From Rhodospirillaceae bacterium (GTDB lineage: Bacteria; Pseudomonadota; Alphaproteobacteria; Rhodospirillales; UBA2165), in the NCBI GenBank assembly GCA_018674495.1, contig JABHAA010000108.1, forward strand, positions 1 to 64,000: a stretch of DNA of 64,000 bases, written 5' to 3'. Shown here in pieces: positions 1 through 8,173 of the stretch (the first letter of the stretch is position 1; each line of letters begins with the position of its first letter). Below the pieces are notes generated by a model. It had not been told where the DNA came from and made no database searches. It saw nothing but the letters and a program-made list of their open reading frames with translations. Both the position numbers and the translations under genes were made by a program.

Positions 1-166
1 CGGCAACGGCCCCGACGTGCTGACCAAAGTCTCGATGATCGGCAACGACATGGCGCTAGACCCCGGCGTCGGCACCTGCGGCAAGGACGGCCAAGGCGTC
101 CCCGTCGGCGTCGGCCAGCCGACCATCAAGGTGGACGAGCTTACGGTGGGCGGGACGGAAGTTTAA
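1..166 (+). CDS. 3' end of an unidentified protein (partial)
   Basis: An open frame enters from the left edge (first whole codon at 2) and stops at TAA 164-166, giving 54 residues. It is rich in Gly, Asp and Val and ends in [12 protein letters not shown]. No catalytic motif or membrane segment is visible and I do not recognise the family. A structural or phage-related protein is possible given the accessory genes that follow, but that is only context. The GC-rich hairpin 16 nt after the stop fits the end of a transcription unit. Confidence 0.5.
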   Translation, partial: GNGPDVLTKVSMIGNDMALDPGVGTCGKDGQGVPVGVGQPTIKVDELTVGGTEV

Positions 167-181
167 GAGAGAATGATGCGA

Positions 182-201
182 CCCCGCGCAAGCGCGCGGG
201 G
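182..201 (+). terminator. GC-rich hairpin after the partial gene
   Basis: CCCCGCGC (182-189) pairs perfectly with GCGCGGGG (194-201) across a 4-nt loop. There is no T-run after it, so it may be a weak or Rho-assisted terminator or simply a stable 3' structure. The rest of 202-353 holds no gene that I can support, only two direct copies of CCCTTAATTCC (286-296 and 302-312). Confidence 0.4.
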
Positions 202-353
202 GACCCGACCCGGCCGAAGCCCGAGCAACACGACGATGAAGAATGGTGGCATGGTCGGCCCGTGCGCGGCTTGGTTGACGTGTCTCCCTTAATTCCCTGT
301 CCCCTTAATTCCTGACGAAATAACCCCAACGGCATTGGTCATTGCACCCGCCC

Positions 354-382
354 TTGACTTTCAAAATTTGGCAATATATTAT
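354..382 (+). promoter_or_regulatory. Sigma70-type promoter for the XRE-ImmA pair
   Basis: TTGACT (354-359) and TATTAT (377-382) are separated by 17 nt, a good match to a housekeeping promoter, in an AT-rich stretch unlike its surroundings. Transcription would start near 390 and leave a leader of about 90 nt before the ATG at 480. XRE regulators commonly bind their own promoters, so autoregulation here is plausible, but I see no clear operator. Confidence 0.55.
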
Positions 383-479
383 ACTGAATAATGGTAAAAT
401 TTTTTGCCGCAAACGGATTGGACAAGATTGCGGAAGTCGTGTGCCAGAATGGTATGCGCTCAACTCGTGGGGATGACCG

Positions 480-845
480 ATGAAATACACACCGTACGGC
501 AAGTTAGTACGTAAATATCGTATAGACGAAGGAATTACATTGAATGAAATGTCAAAGGACTTTGATGTTACGCCCGCTTACCTTTCGTCGATTGAAACCG
601 GGCGTAAGTCGGTACCACAAAAGATACTGGAAATGACTTTAAAGTTCTTCGCCTTGGAGGATGAACAGGAAGAGAAATTAGTCGAAGCTGCCGAAACATC
701 CAAGCGTGAATACAAATTAAAGATGCCAATGGGAACACCGGACGGCGACCGGGAAATCGCCTCAATGTTTGCAAGGCAGTTTCCCGGCATGTCCGACGAA
801 GAAAAAGAGCAGTTGAAGAGGCTTTTGGAAGGTAGGAGGCTGTGA
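480..845 (+). CDS. XRE-family helix-turn-helix regulator
   Basis: A 121-aa protein with an N-terminal Cro/CI-type HTH (about residues 8-62, including ITLNEMSKDF and LSSIETGRKSVP) and a charged C-terminal tail. It should bind DNA as a repressor. Its stop overlaps the GTG start of the ImmA/IrrE gene (GTGA, 842-845), so the two are translationally coupled. In such pairs (ImmR/ImmA, DdrO/IrrE) the protease cleaves the XRE repressor under stress. GC is lower than in the housekeeping genes and several A/T-ending codons are used, which suggests acquisition. The target genes are unknown; the pair may be a prophage remnant or a stand-alone stress or toxin-antitoxin-like switch. Confidence 0.85.
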   Translation: MKYTPYGKLVRKYRIDEGITLNEMSKDFDVTPAYLSSIETGRKSVPQKILEMTLKFFALEDEQEEKLVEAAETSKREYKLKMPMGTPDGDREIASMFARQFPGMSDEEKEQLKRLLEGRRL

Positions 846-1384
846 GCAATATTGACTACGAAGCAGAGCCGTTAAGCCGCGCGAATATCAGGGATTACGC
901 GACAAATATTCGCGCGGCAATTGGTTTCGACCAAACCCCATATATCCCGATTGGCGATTTGCTGGAATTCGTATTGCCAAGGGTGATGCCGGATTTCTTT
1001 TGGGATGTATGGGAGAAACAGCAGATGGGAGCCAGCCACGGCCTAGCCAACCCAGACACGAACTCGGTCATTCTGCGCAATGACGTCTACGTGGGCGCAT
1101 GTAATGGCGTTGGGAGGGAACGGTTCACAGTCATCCACGAAATTGGCCATCTTCTGCTGCATCACAAGGACCGTCTTAGTCTTCGCCGGGCAGTCGGAAA
1201 ACCGAAGGTGTATCGTGACCCAGAATGGCAAGCAAACTGCTTTGCCGGTGAGTTCCTGGTTTCACACAAACTCGTTAACCAATTCCATAATGTGCTGGAG
1301 GTTTCGTCAGCCTTTGGCGTCTCTATGGATGCTGCCAGAAAGCAACTTAAGGAGTTCGCCAAAAATGGCATCTGGCAGAAGTAG
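842..1384 (+). CDS. ImmA/IrrE-family metallopeptidase
   Basis: A 180-aa protein with a zinc-protease motif, HEIGH at residues 99-103, followed by LLLHHKD and the downstream Glu-containing segment WQANCFAGEFL that usually supplies the third ligand. The family cleaves the partner XRE repressor after DNA damage or other stress. The start is GTG 842, overlapping the regulator's stop; no better start exists nearby. The C-terminal part (about 140-180) resembles the short helical domain of ImmA-type proteins. All catalytic residues seem intact, so the pair is probably functional. It could belong to a decayed integrative element, as no integrase lies in the window. Confidence 0.85.
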   Translation: MSNIDYEAEPLSRANIRDYATNIRAAIGFDQTPYIPIGDLLEFVLPRVMPDFFWDVWEKQQMGASHGLANPDTNSVILRNDVYVGACNGVGRERFTVIHEIGHLLLHHKDRLSLRRAVGKPKVYRDPEWQANCFAGEFLVSHKLVNQFHNVLEVSSAFGVSMDAARKQLKEFAKNGIWQK

Positions 1385-1560
1385 AAGAGGCAGCAAAGGT
1401 TTGCCGACCGATGCTGCCTCCAGTACACGTTACTCGCCCCTGAATGGATGTCTTGGCGCGAGTGGTGCATATGCCGATAACGACATATACGGGGTGTTAC
1501 ACATAGTCGTATTGGCGATATGCGCAAGCGTCAACCCCACATCCACATTAGGAGGCTTGC

Positions 1561-1689
1561 ATGGTTAGACGCATTTTGCGGAAGCGCCCAGGTAAAGTCA
1601 TCTTTCGCCGGTACCGCCGGTCGCGAGGTGGCCGCATCCTTGATGCCCATGATTATGGCATCAAGGCATGGCCCATACATATTAAGTAA
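1561..1689 (+). CDS. Small basic protein of 42 aa
   Basis: ATG 1561 is preceded by a perfect Shine-Dalgarno AGGAGG (1550-1555) with 5-nt spacing; the frame ends at TAA 1687-1689. The product starts with a strongly basic half (MVRRILRKRPGKVIFRRYRR) and ends DYGIKAWPIHIK. No Cys, membrane helix or signal is present. The ideal ribosome site, the hairpin just after the stop and the position between ImmA and the toxin pair support a real gene. Function is unknown; a nucleic-acid-binding role is possible from the charge alone. Confidence 0.6.
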   Translation: MVRRILRKRPGKVIFRRYRRSRGGRILDAHDYGIKAWPIHIK

Positions 1690-1708
1690 GGGTAAACGCG
1701 GGTTCCAA

Positions 1709-1736
1709 AACGGGGGAGCAGAAGGCTACCCCCGTT
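1709..1736 (+). terminator. Hairpin terminator after the 42-aa gene
   Basis: AACGGGGG (1709-1716) pairs with CCCCCGTT (1729-1736), extended by an inner AGC/GCT pairing around one bulged A. It is followed by GGCTTTCTT, a poor T-tract. It lies 20 nt after the stop of the small gene, the right place for a terminator. From here to 1927 I see only AT-rich promoter-like sequence, with TTGACA at 1913-1918. Confidence 0.45.
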
Positions 1737-1927
1737 GGCTTTCTTGGCCTTGTTGATTTGGGCGGGACTAATCAATGGGGCCAGGTCTTCAATTGTAAAA
1801 TACCGGTCCGCGCTGGCGCGAAAATATTATTCCAAATTTGTTGCGCTCACCTTTTCAGGCGAACCATTACTATGTCATTGACGCAATTTTTTGCTCGCCT
1901 TTACTACGTCGTTGACATACATTTTTT

Positions 1928-2281
1928 ATGCCTAAGAGACTTCAATCCGTCGTTGAAACAAAGCCAAATCTTAGCCAGTGCAAAGGCAATCTGACAGAAG
2001 CACAACGAGGCGAAGTCATAGATATGATCGCCGCCGATCCGAAATGCGGCGAGTTGATTACTGGAACTGGCGGCGTCCGCAAGGTTCGCTTTGCCAGTAA
2101 GGCCGGAAAAGGAAAACCGGGCGGTTCCCGGGTGATTTACTTTTTTCACAACGAAACAATCCCTGTTTTTCTGGTTGGTGTTTTCGGCAAGGGCCAAAGA
2201 GACAATATCAACGACGCCGAAAAGCGGGCATTTCGAAAAGCCACTCGCAACATTGTGCAGACTTACGGAGTAGAGAAATGA
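1928..2281 (+). CDS. RelE/HigB-like toxin (putative mRNA interferase)
   Basis: A 117-aa protein. The core ELITGTGGVRKVRFASK followed by GGSRVIYFF and FLVGVFGKGQRDN matches the RelE/HigB-2 toxin fold: Gly-rich turn, basic Arg/Lys residues for RNA cleavage, and a hydrophobic beta strand. It probably cleaves mRNA on the ribosome. The ATG at 1928 has no SD and lies only 10 nt after a TTGACA hexamer, so translation may be leaderless or begin elsewhere. Its stop overlaps the ATG of the next gene (ATGA, 2278-2281), the toxin-first order of HigBA-type modules. Confidence 0.8.
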   Translation: MPKRLQSVVETKPNLSQCKGNLTEAQRGEVIDMIAADPKCGELITGTGGVRKVRFASKAGKGKPGGSRVIYFFHNETIPVFLVGVFGKGQRDNINDAEKRAFRKATRNIVQTYGVEK

Positions 2282-2568
2282 CCAAAGCTGGCGACAAAAT
2301 CCTAGCCGGTCTGGAATCCGCCCTCGAATATGCCAAGGGCAATACCGAAGGCAGCATCACCCACGAAATCGAAGTGATCGATGTCAAAGAGGTCCGGAAA
2401 TCCCTCGGTATGACCCAGGCGGTATTTGCTAACACCTTCCACATTCCCGCCGGCACCTTGCGTGGCTGGGAGCAGAAACGCCGTCAGCCCGAAGGCCCGG
2501 CGAAAGTCTTAATGTTCCTGATCGCCAAAGAAGCGAAAGCCGTCAAACGCGCCTTGAAGGTGACCTAA
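2278..2568 (+). CDS. HTH antitoxin partner of the RelE-like toxin
   Basis: A 96-aa protein with an N-terminal linker and a HigA/NadS-like helix-turn-helix (about residues 40-85: VRKSLGMTQAVFANTF, then IPAGTLRGWEQKRRQPEGPA). It should neutralise the toxin by direct binding and repress the operon. The 4-nt overlap with the toxin gene means coupled translation. Overlap, order and sizes (117 and 96 aa) are typical of type II modules; which of HigBA, RelBE or NadS it is closest to cannot be settled by eye. Confidence 0.8.
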   Translation: MTKAGDKILAGLESALEYAKGNTEGSITHEIEVIDVKEVRKSLGMTQAVFANTFHIPAGTLRGWEQKRRQPEGPAKVLMFLIAKEAKAVKRALKVT

Positions 2569-2733
2569 TTTCCGATAATTCGCGACAGAAACCTAATTTC
2601 AGCAAAAATCGATCTGAACCCTATTTGATTATTGATTTTGTTCCGGTTTTGTGCTAAAATCCCGCTTCTTTCAATTTAGGCTATAGCCGAGGATCGCCAC
2701 GCCCGCTAGAGGGTTGGCGGGCGAATTTGTATG

Positions 2734-2772
2734 CCCCTATTTGCCATGCCCGCGCCGCATGACAAATAGGGG
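2734..2772. repeat. Perfect inverted repeat
   Basis: CCCCTATTTG (2734-2743) and CAAATAGGGG (2763-2772) are perfect reverse complements, with an inner CATG/CATG pairing around a GC-rich loop. It has no T-tract and lies 165 nt past the antitoxin stop, so it is more likely a protein-binding palindrome or transposon-type end than a terminator. Confidence 0.6.
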
Positions 2773-2820
2773 TAATCGCGCGGCCCCCTCCCCTAAAGGC
2801 CGGAGGAGTGAGCGTGAAAT

Positions 2821-2850
2821 GTCTGTAAATGTCCAGGAACGTCCATAAAT
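2821..2850. repeat. Three 10-bp tandem repeats (GTCC family)
   Basis: Adjacent decamers GTCTGTAAAT, GTCCAGGAAC and GTCCATAAAT share GTC at 10-bp spacing, and GTCCATGGGA follows at 2860. The helical-turn spacing suggests several protein molecules binding one face of the DNA, as in iterons or recombinase arm sites. The units diverge, so it may be a relic. Confidence 0.5.
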
Positions 2851-2902
2851 GGTGATGATGTCCATGGGAGTTCGGGTGTTGCATGTCGCACCCAGAGGTA
2901 AA

Positions 2903-2940
2903 AACCGTAACAAACCGTGAGGAACCGTCATAACCGTAAG
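2903..2940. repeat. Four tandem AACCGT repeats at 9-10 bp spacing
   Basis: AACCGT occurs at 2903, 2913, 2923 and 2932, each followed by four variable bases. The period matches one turn of B-DNA. The array lies about 50 nt from the GTCC-type repeats. The binding protein is unknown. Confidence 0.55.
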
Positions 2941-3073
2941 GGGGGTGTATTAGGAAATATGTCGCAGCCATGTGTCGCAGCCGGGCGCACCATACCAGGT
3001 GTGGTAGGCCGTTTGGTGCGTCAATCGGGCGGCCTTTGCTGATTTTCAATAAAGGCAAGAATTACCACAGAGG

Positions 3074-3097
3074 CAGTGAGACAGTGAGACAGTGAGA
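3074..3097. repeat. Three perfect CAGTGAGA repeats
   Basis: The octamer CAGTGAGA is repeated three times without interruption (3074-3081, 3082-3089, 3090-3097). It may be a slippage-prone microsatellite. It ends 83 nt before the start of the oxidoreductase gene. Confidence 0.6.
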
Positions 3098-3179
3098 AGG
3101 AAGGGGAAGCGCCGTTTGCAAAGCAACGACACCGAACTAGACTTCCAACTCTACCGTTCTAACATTGCGAGGCATCGTT

Positions 3180-4202
3180 ATGAGCAACATCAAAAACCGG
3201 CGCTGGGTACTGAACCAATATCCCGACGGCATGCCGGGTGCGGAGACATTCCGGCTGGAAGAAGACCTCTCCCTCGCCGATCTCAAAGACGGCGAGATAT
3301 TGGTGGCGGCGAAATATCTCTCGGTCGATCCCTATATGCGCGGGCGTATTTCGCCGGCCAAGAACTACGCGCCCGGCATCGCGCCCGGTGAGCTGATGAC
3401 CGGCGGCGGCGTTGGCGAGGTGATCGAAAGCCGCTCCGATAAATTCAAAGTGGGCGATTTCGCCGAGAGCATGGGCTTCGGCTGGCAGGCCTTCGCCGTC
3501 CTCGACGGAAACGCCGACGGCGTCGCACGGGTCGATGCGGATTTGGCGCCTATCGAAAGCGCCTTGGGCTGGCTCGGCATGCCCGGGCGCACCGCCTATT
3601 TCGGGCTGTTTCACGTGGCCCAGATCCAACCCGGTGATTGCGTGGTTATTTCAGCCGCGTCCGGCGCCGTCGGCCAGGTGGCGGGGCAGTTGGCCAAGGC
3701 CCATGGCTGCCGCACCGTCGCCGTCGCGTCGTCCCAGGCCAAGCTCGATTGGTGCGCCGAGATCGGCTTTGACGCCGGTGTCAATTACCGCGATGCAGGC
3801 GACGATCTGCCCGCCGTCCTTGGGGAAGCATGCCCCGACGGCGTCGATGTTTATTTCGACAACACATCTGGTCCGATCCAGGATGCGGTGATGCTGAACC
3901 TGGCTTTGGGCGCCCGCATCGCGCTTTGCGGCACCATTGCCTTGTCGGCCACGTTCGGAGCGCCCGATATCGGACTGCGCCTCAACCGCCAGCTCCTTAT
4001 TAACCGGTCCCGTATGCAAGGCTTTCTGGTCACCGATTTCGCAGCCTATTACGGGGAAGCCAACCAGGCGCTGGCCGCCGCCAGGAACGCCGGCAACCTA
4101 AAATTCCGCGAAGACGTGATGGACGGTATCGAGGCCATGCCGGAGGCATTCCTGAAGCTGCTGACCAGCGACAATTTCGGCAAGCAACTGATAAAAATCT
4201 AA
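3180..4202 (+). CDS. NADP-dependent zinc-free MDR oxidoreductase (CurA-like)
   Basis: A 340-aa medium-chain dehydrogenase/reductase of the zinc-independent leukotriene B4 dehydrogenase/CurA branch. It has an N-terminal GroES-like half (YLSVDPYMRGRIS) and a Rossmann half with VISAASGAVGQVAGQLAK (about residues 152-170) and YFDNTSGPIQDAV. It reduces alpha,beta-unsaturated carbonyls with NADPH. The start is ATG 3180 with GAGG upstream; an in-frame TTG at 3165 is less likely. It heads a run of same-strand genes (VOC protein, enoyl-CoA hydratase, CoA-transferase), suggesting a shared catabolic role. The substrate cannot be read from sequence. Confidence 0.85.
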   Translation: MSNIKNRRWVLNQYPDGMPGAETFRLEEDLSLADLKDGEILVAAKYLSVDPYMRGRISPAKNYAPGIAPGELMTGGGVGEVIESRSDKFKVGDFAESMGFGWQAFAVLDGNADGVARVDADLAPIESALGWLGMPGRTAYFGLFHVAQIQPGDCVVISAASGAVGQVAGQLAKAHGCRTVAVASSQAKLDWCAEIGFDAGVNYRDAGDDLPAVLGEACPDGVDVYFDNTSGPIQDAVMLNLALGARIALCGTIALSATFGAPDIGLRLNRQLLINRSRMQGFLVTDFAAYYGEANQALAAARNAGNLKFREDVMDGIEAMPEAFLKLLTSDNFGKQLIKI

Positions 4203-4233
4203 AACCACCATACCCTGCGGGGAGGGAAATTTC

Positions 4234-4665
4234 ATGGGCAACGCTACCGCCCCGATACCATCGGACGTTCTCGATCATGTCTCCATCGCCGTGCCCGATC
4301 TGGAAGCGGCGGCGGATTTTTACCGGGACAATTTCGGCTGCACCGTCGGCGATGTGATCGAGGTGCCGGCGGATAACATGCGCATCGCCTATGTCGAGCT
4401 CGCCAACATCAAGATCGAGCTGATGCAGCCCCTGGACGCAGGCTCGGCGGTGGGCAAGTTTCTGGCCCGCAATCCATCGGGCGGCATCCATCATATCTGT
4501 GTCGCGACCCCGGACGCCGACGGCGCGGCGGTTGCGGCAGGGGCGGCGGGCCTTCGCATCTTGGGTGAAGGTGGCACTCGGCCCGGCCATCACGGGCGCA
4601 AACTGTTTTTTCTGCACCCCAAGGACTGCATGGGAACCCTGATCGAAGTCGAGGAAACGGATTAA
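4234..4665 (+). CDS. VOC-family protein, methylmalonyl-CoA epimerase-like
   Basis: A 143-aa vicinal-oxygen-chelate protein. The pattern VLDHVSIAVPDLEAAADFYRD, IELMQPLD, GGIHHICV and GTLIEVEE matches methylmalonyl-CoA epimerase, with metal-binding His near residues 11 and 86 and Glu near 138. It may epimerise a 2-substituted acyl-CoA. It starts at ATG 4234 after GGGGAGG and is 19 nt from the next gene, so it is co-transcribed with the enoyl-CoA hydratase. No methylmalonyl-CoA mutase is in the window, so the real substrate may be another acyl-CoA in this pathway. Confidence 0.75.
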   Translation: MGNATAPIPSDVLDHVSIAVPDLEAAADFYRDNFGCTVGDVIEVPADNMRIAYVELANIKIELMQPLDAGSAVGKFLARNPSGGIHHICVATPDADGAAVAAGAAGLRILGEGGTRPGHHGRKLFFLHPKDCMGTLIEVEETD

Positions 4666-4684
4666 CACCTAAGGAGATCGAAAC

Positions 4685-5551
4685 GTGGCGATAACCAGAG
4701 ACTATAAGGAAATCCTGTTCGAGGTCCGGGAGGATACCGCCTGGATCACCATCAACCGGCCAGACGTGCGCAACGCCTTTCGCGAACAGACGTTGGACGA
4801 ATTGACCGATGCGGTGAAGGCAACAAGGGAAGACCCGTCCATCGTTTGCGCCGTCATCACCGGCGCCGGCGACAAGGCGTTTTCCGCCGGCGGCGATTTC
4901 CACGCCATGATGAAGCTCAACCGGGCCAACGCGGTCATGTGGAACGACCGCATGCTGGGCCTCGCCATGGCCATTCGCGGCGCGCCGATCCCGGTCATAG
5001 CCATGGTGCACGGCGCCTGCATGGGCGGCGGCCACGAACTGGCGCTCTGGTGCGATCTGGTGATTTCCGCCGAGGATGGCGTCTTCGGCCAGACCGGCGC
5101 CAAGGTCGGCGCCTGTCCCACCGTGGGCGCGACCCAATATATCCCGCGCCTGATCGGTGATCGGCTGGCCAAGGAAATGATCTTCCTCTGCCGCACTTTT
5201 CCGGCGGAAGAGGCGGTGCGCATCGGGCTCATCAACCGGGTGGTGGCGAAAGCGGACCTGAAATCGGAAACCGAAGAATGGTGCCGGCGCATCAAGGGTT
5301 TTTCCGGGCAAACCTTGCGCGCCACCAAGAAAAGCCTCAACCACGAAGGCGACGAATTGTACGCCTCCTGGCAGGAAGGCATGGAGCTTTTGGCGGAGAT
5401 TTGGGGATCGGAGGAAAGCCTGGAAGGCATGAACGCGTTCATGGAAAAGCGGGCGCCCAACTTCCACAAATTCCGCCTGGCGCGCAAAGATAAGATGGAC
5501 ACCTACATGGATGACTTCAACAACGACCGCAACCAGAGGCCAAGCGGCTGA
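4685..5551 (+). CDS. Enoyl-CoA hydratase/isomerase (crotonase) family protein
   Basis: A 288-aa crotonase. The oxyanion-hole segments are FSAGGDFHAMM (about residues 66-76) and GACMGGGHELALWCD (about 115-129). The stretch FGQTGAKVG resembles dihydroxynaphthoyl-CoA synthase (MenB) more than fatty-acid hydratases, so the reaction may involve a cyclic or aromatic acyl-CoA. The start is GTG 4685 with AAGGAG upstream. The stop is 1 nt before the ATG of the CoA-transferase, so the two are tightly coupled. It probably converts the CoA ester formed by the transferase. No key residue appears missing. Confidence 0.85.
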   Translation: MAITRDYKEILFEVREDTAWITINRPDVRNAFREQTLDELTDAVKATREDPSIVCAVITGAGDKAFSAGGDFHAMMKLNRANAVMWNDRMLGLAMAIRGAPIPVIAMVHGACMGGGHELALWCDLVISAEDGVFGQTGAKVGACPTVGATQYIPRLIGDRLAKEMIFLCRTFPAEEAVRIGLINRVVAKADLKSETEEWCRRIKGFSGQTLRATKKSLNHEGDELYASWQEGMELLAEIWGSEESLEGMNAFMEKRAPNFHKFRLARKDKMDTYMDDFNNDRNQRPSG

Positions 5552-5552
5552 C

Positions 5553-6749
5553 ATGACCGGCAACCAAGGAGCATTGGCGGGCATTCGCGTTATCGATCTG
5601 ACCCGCATCCTGGCGGGGCCGTTCTGCACCATGAATTTGGGCGATATGGGGGCGGAGATCATCAAGATCGAACAGCCCGGCAAGGGTGACGATACGCGCG
5701 GCTGGGGCCCGCCCTTCGCCGGCGGCGAGAGCGCCTATTTTCTCGGCATCAACCGGGGCAAGAAGAGCGTCACGCTGGACCTGAAGGACGCGCGCGGGCT
5801 GGATATCTTGCAGCGCCTGCTCACCGACGGCGATGTTTTGATCGACAACTTCAAGCCCGGCACGCTGGCCAAGCTAGGCATCACTGGCGATTGGTTGTCC
5901 GAAAACGCGCCGCAAATCATCCATTGCCAGATTTCGGGCTATGGCGAGAAAGGGCCGAAGGGCGGTATGCCGGGCTATGATTTTTTGTTGCAGGCGGAAA
6001 GCGGGCTGATGAGCATCACCGGCGAGGAGGCCAGCGGGCCGACCAAGTTGGGGGTCGCTATTGTCGATGTGTGTACCGGCCAATATGCGGCGATGACCAT
6101 CCTCGCCGCCCTCAACGCGCGCGGACGCACCGGCAAGGGGCAAAAGGTTTCGGTCAATTTGTTCAATACAAGCCTCTCCATGCTGGTCAACGTGGCCGCC
6201 AATTATCTGGTCGGCGGCGAGGCGCCAGGGCGCTACGGCAACGGCCATCCCAACATCGTACCCTATCGGGATTACCCTTGCGCATCGGGCGAGATCGCAT
6301 TGTCGGTCGGCAACGATACCCAGTTCGCCAAGTTCGCCGCAATCGCCGGCCATCCGGAATGGGCCGACGACGCGGACTTCAAGACCAACGCCGGGCGCGT
6401 GGTCAACCGGGACGCGGTCGATCAGATGGTACGGGATGCGCTGGCCACCAAGCCGGCAGAAGATTGGATCACGGACTTACAGGGCGCCAGCATATCGTGC
6501 TCGATGATCTATCCGGTCGATCAGGCCCTGGAAAGCGAACAGGCCGCCGCCAATGAGATGGTCATTGAAATGGAACACCCGACGGCCGGCGCCTTCCGCG
6601 CCCTCGGCATCCCATTTGAGTTTTCCGATACGCCGGCGGCGGTGCAGGGCCCGCCGCCCATCCTCGGCGCCGACACCGACGCGGTGCTTGGCGATCTCGG
6701 GATATCGGAGGAAGATATCAAGTCGATGCGGGAAGACGGAGTGGTTTAG
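5553..6749 (+). CDS. CaiB/BaiF family CoA-transferase (family III)
   Basis: A 398-aa family III CoA-transferase that moves CoA between carboxylic acids. Signatures are [23 protein letters not shown] and [16 protein letters not shown] near the N-terminus, and the catalytic Asp in [14 protein letters not shown] (about residue 140). The chosen start, ATG 5553, follows the crotonase stop by 1 nt; an in-frame ATG at 5511 would overlap that gene. It likely activates the acid handled by the upstream hydratase and epimerase. It ends convergently with gshA, overlapping by 4 nt. Confidence 0.87.
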   Translation: MTGNQGALAGIRVIDLTRILAGPFCTMNLGDMGAEIIKIEQPGKGDDTRGWGPPFAGGESAYFLGINRGKKSVTLDLKDARGLDILQRLLTDGDVLIDNFKPGTLAKLGITGDWLSENAPQIIHCQISGYGEKGPKGGMPGYDFLLQAESGLMSITGEEASGPTKLGVAIVDVCTGQYAAMTILAALNARGRTGKGQKVSVNLFNTSLSMLVNVAANYLVGGEAPGRYGNGHPNIVPYRDYPCASGEIALSVGNDTQFAKFAAIAGHPEWADDADFKTNAGRVVNRDAVDQMVRDALATKPAEDWITDLQGASISCSMIYPVDQALESEQAAANEMVIEMEHPTAGAFRALGIPFEFSDTPAAVQGPPPILGADTDAVLGDLGISEEDIKSMREDGVV

Positions 6750-8137
6750 TAGGACAGCTTTTCGAAGACCGGCGTCACGTCACCGTTCCAGGCGCCGTCA
6801 TAGAGGGCGAGAATTTCGTCGGCCGGGGTGACGCCCGATTGGGCGATCTCGAACAACGGGTCCAGGAACCCGGTTTCGTCAGCGCTGTTGCCGTCGGGCC
6901 TGATGCGCCGGGCAAGACCGCCCTTGGACATGGCCAAAACTTCCAGCGCCAGATCCTGCACATTTCCGCCGCGAAACTTGGTGCGAAGGGCTGTTGCCGG
7001 CACATCGGCGCGCAAGGTTTCCATCTCCTCGAACGACCAGTCGGCGACCAACTCCGATGCGGCGGCGAGGGCATCGTCGTCATACATAAGCCCCACCCAA
7101 AACGCCGGCAGGGCGCAAAGGTTGGTCCACGGGCCGCCGTCGGTGCCGCGCATTTCGAGAAACTGCTTCAGGCGCACTTCCGGGAACACCGTCGTCATAT
7201 GGTCTTCCCAATCTTTTATGGTCGGCACTTCGCCGGGCAGCGCCGGCAGCGTACCATTCATGAAGTCCCGAAACGACTGGCCCGACGCATCGATATAGGC
7301 GCCGTCCCGATAGACGAAATACATGGGCACATCGAGGATATATTCCACATAGCGTTCGAACCCGAATCCGTCCTCGAAGACGAAGGGCAGCATGCCGCAG
7401 CGGTCGGGATCGGTGTCGGTCCAGATATGGCTGCGATAGCTGGCAAAGCCGTTCTTGGCGCCGCCCTTGAACGGCGAATTGGCCCAGAGCGCGGTGGCGA
7501 TGGGCTGCAACGCCAAGGCGGTGCGATACATCTGAACCATACGCGCCTCGTCGGAATAATCCAGATTGACCTGCACCGTACAGGTGGCCAGCATCATGTG
7601 ATGGCCGAGGCTGCCGCGCTTGGTCATATAGTCGCGCATGATCTTGTAGCGGCCCTTGGGCATCCAGTGGATGTCGCCGATATCCCAGGTAGGCGCATAG
7701 CCCATACCCATGACACCCACATCCATTTCGCCGGCCACTTCCTTGACCTGCTTCAAATGGCCGGTCAACTCGGAACAGGTCTGATGGATGGTTTCCACCG
7801 GCGCACCGGAAAGCTCCAACTGTCCGCCAGGTTCCAAGGTGACCGAAGAGCCGTCCGGCATGGTGAGCGCGATCACGTTGCTGCCTTCCCGAACCGGCGC
7901 CCAGCCAAAACGAACAAGGCCATCCAGCAGTTTACCGATGCCCTTCGGGCCCTCGTATTTGACCGGCGTCAAGCCATCGGGATCGAAGACAAATTTTTCA
8001 TGCTCGGTGCCAATGCGCCAATTTTCGCGCGGCTTGCAGCCAGCGTCCAAATAAGCGGTGAGCTGGGATGTGCCGGTTATGACATCGTCCTTGGCGGACG
8101 AAGCACTCTCATGCGTGTCTAATTTTGTGGAATCCAT
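6746..8137 (-). CDS. gshA: Glutamate-cysteine ligase, plant/alphaproteobacterial type
   Basis: A 463-aa ligase making gamma-glutamylcysteine from Glu, Cys and ATP, the first step of glutathione synthesis. Signatures are [13 protein letters not shown] (about residues 41-53), [24 protein letters not shown] and [12 protein letters not shown], all of the class shared by plants and alphaproteobacteria. Length is normal. It overlaps the CoA-transferase tail-to-tail and lies 36 nt downstream of rsmE on the same strand, so rsmE-gshA is a likely operon. Glutathione is also the cofactor of the GST at 25.4 kb. Confidence 0.93.
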   Translation of the reverse strand: MDSTKLDTHESASSAKDDVITGTSQLTAYLDAGCKPRENWRIGTEHEKFVFDPDGLTPVKYEGPKGIGKLLDGLVRFGWAPVREGSNVIALTMPDGSSVTLEPGGQLELSGAPVETIHQTCSELTGHLKQVKEVAGEMDVGVMGMGYAPTWDIGDIHWMPKGRYKIMRDYMTKRGSLGHHMMLATCTVQVNLDYSDEARMVQMYRTALALQPIATALWANSPFKGGAKNGFASYRSHIWTDTDPDRCGMLPFVFEDGFGFERYVEYILDVPMYFVYRDGAYIDASGQSFRDFMNGTLPALPGEVPTIKDWEDHMTTVFPEVRLKQFLEMRGTDGGPWTNLCALPAFWVGLMYDDDALAAASELVADWSFEEMETLRADVPATALRTKFRGGNVQDLALEVLAMSKGGLARRIRPDGNSADETGFLDPLFEIAQSGVTPADEILALYDGAWNGDVTPVFEKLSY

Positions 8138-8173
8138 CGTTACGTCCGAAACCTACGCCGCCGACCCTATTAC

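Larger units (their letters stand above)
2569..3179. other. Non-coding accessory region with hairpins and short repeats
   Basis: I find no convincing gene in these 611 bases. 2569-2680 is AT-rich. A 40-nt hairpin sits at 2734-2772, two families of 10-bp tandem repeats at 2821-2850 and 2903-2940, direct copies of TGTCGCAGCC at 2960-2969 and 2973-2982 (a third imperfect copy near 2884), and three 8-bp repeats at 3074-3097. Together this looks like the edge or control region of a decayed mobile element next to the toxin-antitoxin genes. Confidence 0.55.

Noticed and set aside
1520..1756. 78-aa open frame overlapping the small basic gene
   Set aside because: No SD and no protein-like composition; the overlapping 42-aa frame at 1561 has a perfect SD and ends just before a hairpin.
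2821..2940. CRISPR array
   Set aside because: Repeats are 10 bp and contiguous with no spacers of 30 bp or more, and no cas genes are present.
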